Origin: Hyalella azteca
Taxonomy: Eukaryota > Arthropoda > Malacostraca > Amphipoda > Hyalellidae
Length of the DNA stretch: 64,000 bases
Direction of reading: 5' to 3'
Assembly: GCF_000764305.2 (NCBI RefSeq)
Contig: NW_025934708.1
Location: 1,656-65,655 of the forward strand
The notes below the pieces were generated by a model. It was not told the origin of the DNA. It saw only the letters and a list, made by a program, of their open reading frames with translations, and made no database searches. Numbering within the stretch: the stretch's first letter is position 1; each line of letters starts with the position of its first letter. Positions 1-10,700 of this stretch are shown here, piece by piece. Made by a program: the position numbers and the translations under genes.

Positions 1-475
1 CTTTTCTGCACAACACTTAATATTGAAAAACAATGATTGGTGGTGGCTTTTGCCCAACGGAGCCTCGTGGCGAAGCTCATCTATCATTGATTCTTCACTA
101 GTAAACACAAGATCTAGAATATTTGGGGTCTGTTTACCCCTAAAATGGGTTGGCTTGGTGATGTTCTGGATTAAAAATGAGTCTCGTACAGACTCCAAGA
201 ACAGGGATGCTGGGTGATTCTCATCTCTTGGAGAAGATTCATCTGCCCAGTCTATTTCTGGATGGTTAAAGTCACCAACGATCAACGTATGCGACCTGCT
301 GAATGACATGCTCCTGTCTCTTATACACATCTAGATGTGTATAAGAGACAGGCTGTTAGGTGATCTGTAAATGACCCCTATGAGAAGGCTATCTTTGCCT
401 TTTAGAGTAAGTTCACACCACACTGATTCTCTAGCTGATTGCTGCTCTGCAGATAACTTTGTAGATAACTTTTGA
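1..475 (-). mobile_element. Non-LTR retrotransposon endonuclease fragment
   Basis: Read on the minus strand, this stretch encodes the catalytic part of an exonuclease-endonuclease-phosphatase domain of a LINE: a GDFNHPEIDW motif, then SLFLESVRDSFLIQNITKPT and NILDLVFTSEE, the usual order in CR1/L2/jockey-type elements. A diverged second copy lies at about 16440-17345 in the same orientation. The frame is interrupted by a 38-bp sequencing adapter (314-351). Compared with the second copy, roughly 45 bases are missing at that point, so the copy as written is chimeric. No reverse transcriptase follows. The clade assignment is approximate. Confidence 0.8.
314..351. other. Nextera mate-pair junction adapter left in assembly
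   Basis: The 19-base Tn5 mosaic end CTGTCTCTTATACACATCT is followed immediately by its exact reverse complement. This 38-bp palindrome is the circularisation junction of Nextera mate-pair libraries, not genomic DNA. It marks a place where two fragments that may lie kilobases apart were joined. The flanking LINE sequence loses about 45 bases here relative to the copy near 17.2 kb. Confidence 0.97.
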
Positions 476-477
476 TG

Positions 478-889
478 CATTGTAGTAGAACTCTTACTCT
501 TCTAGTTACATATGCAAATGACAAATTTTAGGAAAGTGTCATAGTTTGCAAATGGGGGCCCCACCCCCAAATGGGGGAACTTAGATCACCTAATGTCAGC
601 CCTGACGGGGTAACATAGACCGGCTTGGAAGTTAATATAAAATTACCATATATAACATATTTTACGTTTGACAGCCTATTTATGTTTTTTCTTTATGTTT
701 CAGACTCTACTGAGTCTTATATATGGTAATTTTAACTTGATTTCCAAGCTAGTCAATATTACCTCATCAGGGCTGCCATTAGGTAGTAACATTTCCCTCA
801 TTATGGGGCGGCGCCCCCATTTGCAAACTAAGACACTTTCCTCAAGTTTGTCATTTGCATATGTAACTAGAAGAGTTCTACTACAATGC
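478..889. repeat. Large inverted repeat (foldback, MITE-like)
   Basis: The segment 478-655 is mirrored by about 712-889. The left arm begins CATTGTAGTAGAACTCTT and the right arm ends with the reverse complement of that string. Both arms carry a TTACATATGCAAATGACAAA-like block and a G/C-rich block around a gggggc motif, with a short AT-rich loop between them. The arms are clearly related but diverged. No coding potential is seen. Confidence 0.8.
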
Positions 890-971
890 ACCAAAACCTG
901 GAGTTATTTGGAGTTATTTTACCAGAAAATATAATTGATTTTACCACCTGGTCTAAGATAACCCAAGAGCT

Positions 972-1160
972 GGGGTAACAAAGACCATCACTTTTTTTGA
1001 AATTATATAAAGACTATGAGAGGCAGGAGCCAGCAAATCATGATGAGTAAAGCTATAGTATAGACCTGTATTTTGCATGTTTCAATTCAAGTTTAATTTA
1101 GCTAGTAAAAAAATGGCATCATTTATAAAAAAAAAGTGGTCTAAGTTACCCCATTTTACG
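972..1160. repeat. Inverted repeat with ggggtaac ends
   Basis: A left arm tggggtaacaaagaccat followed by a T run is mirrored at about 1128-1160 by an A run, then gtggtctaagttacccca. The ggggtaacatagacc core also occurs near 606 inside the neighbouring hairpin, and ggggtaagacagga recurs near 2414 and 2800. These look like related short palindromic repeats. A family name cannot be given from sequence alone. Confidence 0.55.
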
Positions 1161-1597
1161 GTAGGTAGCTGATAGCACAGTGCACACTGCACAACACTAT
1201 CAATAGATCTAATAGTTTTATGTCCTATAAATCTACCAGACTCTACCCTCTAAACGCACATTATCTTGCAATTACCTCTTGTTTTCCTTACATGTATATT
1301 ATATACAGTAGTACCTACCTTAATTTTACATCATAAATATTTACATTTACCTGCCAGCTATACAAAACTGAAAGAAATTATATATATTTCAACCATGCTT
1401 CTATTGAGAAATTCTTTCTAGAAGAGCTTGGCTATTGCTCTATGTATATATGAAATTTTTTACTTTATAAATTTGAAATGAAGAAGATTGTAATATTTAC
1501 AATGATGTACTGATGCTCTCATTTGCAGTTATTACTCTTTATATTAGTCTTATATACAAACATATTCCTCTGATTCAAGTTTAAATTGTTCCACATC

Positions 1598-1761
1598 ATG
1601 GATGGATGTGGCAGAAGTAGTTTAGCACTCCTGGTGCTCATAGTCCTGGGTGTGAGTGCTCTAGAAAATGGCCTGGCCAGAACGCCCCCAATGGGATGGC
1701 TGGCCTGGCAGAGGTTCAGATGCAACACAGACTGCCAGAATGATCCAAATAACTGCATCAG
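1598..1761 (+). CDS. NAGA: NAGA copy 1 exon 1 (signal peptide, GH27 N-terminus)
   Basis: Encodes [20 protein letters not shown], a hydrophobic signal peptide, then the GH27 opening [20 protein letters not shown] and [12 protein letters not shown]. It ends CATCAG|GTAAAT after 164 nt, leaving two bases that pair with the first base of exon 2. The start is fixed by the matching minus-strand paralogue. There the bases before ATG are ttttttccag|atc, which looks like a 3' splice site of a 5'UTR intron; here the same position reads ttgttccac|atc, without the AG. Confidence 0.92.
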
Positions 1762-4700
1762 GTAAATTATACAAATTTCATGATGCTTATATGTAAGATC
1801 CATTGGTAAAACTAACTTAACTGACAATTATGACTGCCAGAATGACCCAAATAACTGCATCAGGTAAATTATACAAATTTCTTGATGCTTATATGTAAGA
1901 TCCATTGGGAAAACTAACTTAATTGACAATTATGACTGCCAGAATGATCCAAATAACTGCATCAGGTAAAAAACAGTAAGTCCGTGGATCTTAAACCTCA
2001 TATATTTTGTTATGACCCACTGGATAGACAAAAATAACTGTCAGCGGTATTCAAATTACTGCATCAGTTAAATTAGAATAGGCTTGTAATATTAACTTCA
2101 CATTTCTTGCAATCTTATCCAAAAAAGTAAAAAAAATGCAAAAACCAGAAAAGGTCATATTGTATCAACAAGCTGAATTAGACTGGGAATCATGGAGTCA
2201 AATCCAGACTGAAATTTATTTAAATATTTTAACTTTTTTAACATAATTTGAAATTTTGTTTCCTTTAATTTTAAATGTGCCATTCCCATATTCACAGTTT
2301 TGCTTCATAATGAAAATGTCTTGGCTAAAATAACTTAGCCCCATTATCATTATCATATACACTTATTAGCTATTTCCAGCCAAATTAATGATATCAATTA
2401 TATATATAGTCAAATGGGGTAAGACAGGATCACAGCCTTCATGGGTTAAGAAAGGACTGGCCCATGGCATGCATTCTAATTGTACTGAATTTAATTTGAT
2501 GGAAGAATATGTTAGAGCAATCATTGCCAGTCATTTCAGTGTTTGTTTGAACCCTGTTCTGCAAATAATGAATTTTTGGTTAATTTTTAAAGAAAACCCA
2601 TGTAAAGAAGGGTCACAAACTAGTTAACCCTATTTGGGAAATAAGCGCTGTCTGATAACAAGAAATTTTTTGGCCAGGTTTGTGGATGTAGGCAGGTAAC
2701 CTCAAGTAACAAGCAACTTTTGAGACATACTAGGCATTCCCACCTGCTACCATCACTGCCTGACATCTATTCTAAAACTGGGTAAAAAAGGACTGGACAT
2801 GGGGTAAGACAGGACCACTTGATGATCTTGTTTTACCCCACAAGCAGTCCTATCTTACCCCACAAATGGTCCTCTATTACCCTACAGTTTATCAAAAATA
2901 GTTTTTAAATGAATATATTATTGTGCATAAGTAAACATAGAGTATTTTGGTCAAAATTTTTATCTTTTGCTCAAAATAACCATTCTAACTCATTAGCTTT
3001 TTTAATTAGAGAAATTTAGCTCACTAGGTACTGAAAATTGCATCAAGGGGATGGAGAAAGTAGGGATGTCTCTTCCCATTAGTGAGCTGCAGAACAATGT
3101 GCAAGAGTGGTTGGGGGAAAAATCATTGCGTGAAACATAAAAAATAATTATTATCACAACTTTGTGAGAGGGCATGGGCTATGTTTGAAGAAGTGCACCA
3201 CAAATGCAGTTAGCAAGAAAACACATGACGTCTGACACTTAAGTTATTATCCATTGGTTTTAATTTTCGTTTGAGGAACGAAAACAATCTAATTAGAGCT
3301 CGGAGTTTTAGGCTGTTTGCTTTCAACATTTTAAAGCTCTATTTGATCTTTGGATTGTTTCTTCCTCGAATTTAATCGTAGCGATAAAGAAAAAGGAAGA
3401 AAGCGGCCTTTGGCAGCTTTTCTACCGTTGACCTTGAGTCTGTCTCTTATACACATCTAGATGTGTATAAGAGACAGCAACTGAACTGAGTGGACGAAAA
3501 ACTTCATAGCCCGCGCACCATATTGCGCATGGCGCCACCTTCCTAGGACTAATGGCCGCCACGTGGCGCGCAATTCAAATAAGTAAGTTCCCGCGCCGCA
3601 CCCTGTATATAGCCTTTGCCAGGTGTATGTGATGACCACCATATCAAATGTTACTCTGTTTGCAGTGAGAAGTTGTTCATGCAAATGGCTGACATCATAG
3701 CCTCGGAGGGCTACCTACAGGCAGGCTACAGCATGGTGTCCCTGGACGACTGCTGGCTGGCTCGTAGCAGAGATGCTCAAGGCAGACTACAGCCTGATCC
3801 CTTACGTTTCCCTTCCGGCATTCGTGCTTTGGCTGATTACGTGCGTGTGCACATTGCTGTCCCACGATGCTAGTATTATGACCGCGGATGTGAACGTTCG
3901 CATGGTTTTAGAACTGTTGCCTTCATAAACGATTTATAAACATGTTCTTGCTTGTTCTTGTCATTTCACTCATTGTTGTTGCGAATTCCTAATGTGGCGG
4001 ATGATATTTGAGAAACTGAGTAAGTTAAGCATATGATCTAGTACAAGAATTTGCTGATAGTTTGAATTTTCAGACATTTATCAGGGGGCTAAATGTACTT
4101 AAGATGATGCCCACTTGGATAACATAATATTATTGCATTATCTGTCTCATATAATTACGGTGGTTACGGCGTGAATTGATTGCTCAGTGTGATTGCTCTT
4201 AATTGTTATGCTCTTGGTCAGCTCTTTATTACAACAACAACAACAATGCCATTGTTTCAGATGCACAATCGCGGTCTGACATTTGGTATCTACGAAGACT
4301 ACGGCAACTACACGTGCGCGGGCTACCCTGGCATATTAGGACACCTGCAGATTGATGCTCAGACCTTTGCTGACTGGCAAGTTGACTACGTCAAATTGGA
4401 TGGCTGCTTCTCTCATCCTGCAGACATGGACAGAGGTTAGAACCCTGTAGTTTTCTACGTTTTATTATTTATTTTGTCAAGTAGGTTTTGTGTTTTGGTC
4501 CAGCATTTCCGAATTCTATTTCTTTGCATTAGCAATGTATTACAATAATCCTCTGCTCTCTTGATTGGCTTGGTAATCCTACATATAACAGTTTCGTGAT
4601 GCGCGAGTTGCACGTACGTACCGCCTTCCATGTACTCGGTATTTTCTTCTTTTATTGTCTTGAATCTTCATCTGTTCCTAAGAGGCACTGCTTCATGTCA

Positions 4701-7700
4701 GAAATTTGAAATATATTCATCATCACCAAATATTTCTTACAGAATAAACTCACACTTAGAGTATTTCGTAGCATGTGATGTTGATTCCTGTGGCTGTAAC
4801 TTGATCATTTTATTTCTTGCATGGCCATGCCTTTATTAATATATTGCTAGTTATTGACAGCAAAACATATTTTCTGCTCGTTTCAGTTCAAGTTTTCTTC
4901 ATAGATTTGGCTCACTTTTCACCGATTCGCGAAACGAGGTAATTTGAAGTCCTCGTTTATCATGGTATTGTCTAGTCAATGTATGGACTAATCCACAAGA
5001 AGAAGACATTAGCGTGTTGGCTGGAACGGTGGCAAATTTGACCCTCCCTGTCTCAATTATTATCAGGCGGTTGTCTTCTATAACTTCTAGTCGTCACCAG
5101 TACATCGATGCTATTCTAGACATTTATTTTCACACTACTTTCCATGAAGACCTGGATCCTTGTTGTCGTTTTTTTTTGCACTGGCCGTCATGCACACGTG
5201 GAGGGCGATTCATGTGGTGAACGAGAGTGAAGGAAGACGGACGAAAGCAGAGAGGGTGGAAAGATGGCCGCCTCGGAGCTGTCACACAGGAATGTGAGAC
5301 GTGGGGAAGGAGAGTGATGCGAAGTTATGCGCTGTGTGGACTATAGGCGTCTCTGAATGCCTCCATGTGGCGGCTGATGTGCTCCACGCCCTAAGCCTGT
5401 GAGATGCCAGAGAATTGCAGGGGTCCGAACTCACTCCAAAGCTGAGCACTGCGCGCTCGAGAGCCAAACTCCTTCGAACGCGCTTGTGGGAGATGGAACG
5501 GACTTTCTTGTTCTTGGCTTACATTCATACTCGACGCGGTTGTTCTTGGCTTGTTTATACAGCGACGAGGTTGCAATGGAGGTCACGAGGTGCGGGAGGA
5601 ACTGCTCCAGAGTTTTGGCTGCTTGGCAATTGAGAGAGTTGAGGCGGAAGGATAAGCTGTTATGAGCGATCAGAAATCTTTGGTGAATGCCGTTACATTG
5701 GAAAGGGAGGATGCAGATGGGATAGAAAGTAAAAACAGGGGCAGAGCGAAGGGAAGGGGTGCCATGCTGGGACTAAATAAGCCTGCATGCAGGCGTCACA
5801 GATACAGTCGCGATGTTGATGCAAAAGAGGGTAGACCTCAATACCTATCGTTTTTCTAAGCATTACACTGTGAGAATTGGAAGAATAGTTCCCGCCAAGT
5901 CACTGGAAGAGCTGACCAAGCATTGGTTTGATCCTGGGTTTGGGTGAAGCTTTCTGGGCAGTAGAAGGATAAAATAAAAGAAGAGACTCGAGGAATATAG
6001 GGCAAGGGTGTTGCTTAATGGAAGAGGTAGCGGCCACAGAGAAGGGTAGAGGACCGAGGTCCCTTGACCTGTGGCGAAAAAGGTAGAGGTGCCGAAGGAG
6101 GAGAAGGAGGCCTGCCGTTTGGCCTGACCCGTAACGCTGGCGAGATTCCTTGTCGACGGCGCCTGCCTAAGACACCGTCACGGACTTGACAGAGATTAGG
6201 GGCGCACGATATCATTGAGTATATTCGGCTGTCGTACTTAGATGCATTACGTGTCGTGATTGTTCTATATGATATTGTTGCCGCATTAGTGATCTTGAAT
6301 CAGCTGAATTGTCATAGAAGACAACCGAAGAGACTAAGGTATTATTGCTCATCTTTGAGTCTCTCCAGCCATGGCCGGACCATTCTCTGACTTGGTTCCA
6401 CCCAATCCATGTCTAATAATTTGGAGAACTTTCTGGATGCCTCTCACTAGTATTACGGCTATAGATGGTCTTACTACGGGCATTGTTCTGCCCATTGTCA
6501 TTGTCCTCCACCACACACTACCGGTCCATCCGGCTACTGTCACTTCGTCTTTACAGCAGATTCACTAGCACCCATTCATGTCCGTCTAGCTCCGAGACTT
6601 CGCTATTAACAGCTGCTGCATTCAATCACGGGTTTATATACCTTCTGGAAATTAGGCTTTGTAGTAACTACACTTGCCGCCAAACTGTCGAGCATCGGAC
6701 GTGACGGTACGAAAGTGGCTATATTATACTCTTGGAGCTCGAACCTACGTTCAAATTTCGCTTCATAACTTCAAGAAGATATCGCTTCTTTTATAGATCT
6801 TATTCTAAAACCTTCATGTTCGTATATCCAGCAAATTTGATTTATTCTGTACAAAAATATTTTCCGTCGACCCATTTCCTTTCCTGCAGAACAGCTTTAT
6901 GTACATTCACTATTTTCAGTAAGTCATTTAATCTGTGTAATAAAATTAGTTAAGAAAGGACGAATATAATGGTGAATTCGTTTTTTGATTACTTCGAAAT
7001 GAAATAAATAGCCCTGAACAATCTGTTACAGATTATCCGGAGTTTGGATACTTCTTGAACAAGACGGGCCGTGCGATGGTGTACTCGTGCTCCTGGCCCT
7101 ACTACCAGCTGCTCATTGGCATGAAGGTCCAATTATATACAATACAATTATATCCAATTATTGTTCATGCTATGTGGAGATGAGCAGTGCAGATTGTTCC
7201 ATATATAAGATAAGATATTAGTAATAGAGTGTTCAAGCTATGGTTCTCTATTTCACTCATATGAGATTATCTACTCTCTTGTTCATGCTTTGAGGAATGA
7301 ACAGTGCAGATTGTTCTATATATAGGATAGGATATTAGTAATTGAGTGTTCAAGTTATGATTCTCTGATTCACTCATATGAGTTTACTGAACCACTGCTA
7401 AGTGGGTTCCTGGAACTTCCACGAATTATGTTATTGTGTATTCTTCATTGATGCCTTGCACCTGGTTTATGATAGTCGGTGCTATTTCACTATTTGTAGC
7501 CTAGAATTTCATCAGTTGTGTTTCCCCCATGCTTTACTGCAGTTACACATTACGCAAGCCATTCGTTTAAAACAATGCCGTTCCGCTAAAATTTGGATCA
7601 AACCTACATTCAAGTTGTTGGTTCTCGAACTTCGTCTATTATTTTCTATGATTGTTATTAGTCTCTTAGTAGAGCGACTACTAACTTGAACTTTTTCTTC

Positions 7701-10700
7701 AGCCTGACTGGACTTCGATCATGAACTCCTGCAACTTGTGGCGTAATTTTGATGACATCGACGATTCATGGGACTCAGTACAGCGCATCATCGACTACTA
7801 CGGTGACAACCAGGACAGCATCGTGCCTAAACTACACGTGCGCGGGCTACCCTGGCATATTGGGACACCTGCAGGTTGATGCTCAGACCTTTGCTGACTG
7901 GCAAGTTGACTACGTCAAATTGGACGGCTGCTACTCCCTGCCCTCAGATATGGATACTGGTTAGTGCTGCGCATTCACTGAAGTCCTCAATTAACATTAA
8001 AGTATTGGCTAATCTTTAAAAAATATAACTCAGTTCTCGCTGCAGTGAGTGACAGAGAACGCCTTTTCTCGTCGACGAAAACTTGAGATCACGGACGGAC
8101 AGACAGACGGACATGGCGAGCACAATAGTGCATTTTTTCCATAAATGAGAAAATGCGCTAAAAATAAGAATCAAATATCGGATATAAATAATTTTATGTT
8201 TCGGAAAGGATAGCAAATTGCGTTAAAATTTAATGTGTATTTTATACCAATTTATCAATGGCATGACAATTTTCTAAAAATTGTGATTGCTTGATTTTTA
8301 AAAGTTTGAATGCAGGATATTTGTTCTCACAAAGACCCCCCGTATTTTTCCATACTTGTGTTACTTAAAGTACTCGCAGCTTAGCTTTCAAAATTTACTT
8401 TTTAGCCGTAGACCTAACTGAATGCTATAAATAAGTGATAGGTGCTTATTTCATAACTCTGATTCACCCGCGTAGGCTACCCGCTATTTGGCCACTACTT
8501 GAACCAGACCGGCCGCCCTATGACCTACTCCTGCTCCTGGCCCGTCTATCAGATCTACGCCGGCATAGAGGTATTGTTCTGATCAGATCTACGCCCGCAT
8601 AGAGGTATTGTTCTGATCAGATCTACGCCGGCATTGAGGTATTATTATGCTCAGATTTTTGCCTTGTGTATCAGTGCCTAAAAGAGGCATCTGATCGAAG
8701 AACGACGATGTCGCTTGATGACGTACGTACCTTTGCTGGCTTCAGTGTCAATTGAGTGTAACGGGTGCATGCTTGAATAAGGTTTTTTATTGAAAGATCA
8801 ATTGCACAGATAGTTATTATTCCTTGTTGTTCCTATGTGTTATTTATTGAGTTTCTTACCAATAAATAGCTATACAGTGTTCCTGTCATTGTCATATATA
8901 TTGAAATATATTTTATAGCAATCCCTAATTTCATGCAAATTTTGTCATGTGGTAACATAAATCATGCCAACACACTCAACTCTTGTTGATAATATTGGGT
9001 TTGCAGCCTAACTGGACTTCGATCATCAACTCGTGCAACTTGTGGCGTAATTTTGACGACATTCAAGATTCATGGGACTCGGTGACGCGTATCATCGACT
9101 ACTACGGTGACAACCAGGACAGCATCGTGCCTAACGCCGGCCCTGGCCACTGGAATGACCCCGACATGGTGATGACCGCCCACTGCTTTATAGATAATCC
9201 TGTTCATGCTCCTTCTCAGTCGAGCATTGTTACCACGACCATTTATGCATTCTTGAAATATTGTGCCAACTGTGAACGTACAAATATTTCCTCATATAAA
9301 GAAAGGTTGTCTTACGTTTATATGCGCAGGTATTGTTCTGGAGCTGTGCTGTTTCCATAAAATTACATAATGCATACATCTTGACTACTGATCTTGTGTA
9401 TTTATTTAGTCAGATCATCAGAGATCTGATGAACATTTGTCTTGGCTAAGAAGTTTTTACAAATATTTCCGTACAACAGCTGATCATCGGCAACTTCGGG
9501 CTGAGCTACGAGCAGAGCAAGTCTCAGATGGCGATGTGGGCGATATTTGCGGCTCCTCTGCTCATGTCCGTCGACCTACGCACCATCAAGCCAGACTACA
9601 AGGCTATCCTCCTGAACACAGCCGTGATAGCCGTGAACCAGGACCCCTTGGGCATCCAAGGCCGCCGCATATACAAGGTAAAACAGTCCTATCCTCCTAT
9701 GAAATAATCCTGAACTCAACCGTGAACCAGGACCCACTAGGCATCCAAGGCCGCCGCATATGCAAGGTATAACAGTCCTATCCTGAAATAATTCTGAACA
9801 CAACCGTGAACCAGGACCCCTTGTGCATCCAAGGCCGCAGCATATGCAAGGTATAACAACGCACCCCAGTTCTCTGAAGTGGTTGTGAACACAGACGTGG
9901 ACCTGTACCTGTGGACCATCGGGCAGGCTTCATTCGCGCAGTTTTTTTGCTATATTAATTTCTTAAGACTTGAGCCTACCCCCACACCCTCTACACTACT
10001 CTTTTGAATCCTAATTCAATCGCATTCGGTATTCTTTTTTTTCCGTATTAAGACAAGATGATCTTTACCAAATTTTGTTTCTGTCGGCTGCTGCCAGCTT
10101 CCACGTGTTGTATGAGCCCTGAAAATAGCAGCATCATCAGGGCTTACTGCAGTATAACGAGTGTTTCATTTCGAATCTTGTCCACAATGAGACGGTCTAT
10201 GCTGCAGGACAACGGCATTAAAATCTAAACTCACCCGATCATTCCCACTAGCTTGATGTTGTATTTTGACGGTGTTAATCTCTGATGCGTTTTGGGTTTC
10301 GGGCAACAGCATCAGTATGCGTTTGTGCTGTCTCACTCTGGTGAACTGAATTTTTTCATTTATACCATTGTCGACAATGGGCCTTTTTTGTTGCAGGACA
10401 AGGGCATCGAGATCTGGGCGCGCCCCATCACCCCTGTAGACCAGAACTATTACTCCTACGCCATCGCCTTCCTCAACCGGCGCACAGACGGCACGCCCTC
10501 TGAGGTGGGAGAATCTCAGCTTGTTTGAGTCTTTTTTAGTTTATGTTTAACCATACAGCACTTGGAATCTCAACAGTTAATCTCTCCCGTGCAATACGGT
10601 TTTCGACCTCTCAGAGGCACCACCGAGGCACTCATCAGGCTGCAAAACCACATTGTCAAGAACAATACCGAAGGAAAACACACAATATGCGTTTCTTTGA

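Noticed and set aside
314..351. Perfect 38-bp palindrome as a biological regulatory or transposon end site
   Set aside because: It is the known Tn5 mosaic-end mate-pair junction and appears twice exactly; a library artefact is by far the better explanation.
5391..5665. Overlapping open frames on both strands in NAGA intron 3
   Set aside because: A consequence of locally higher GC; no motif, and the frames overlap on both strands.
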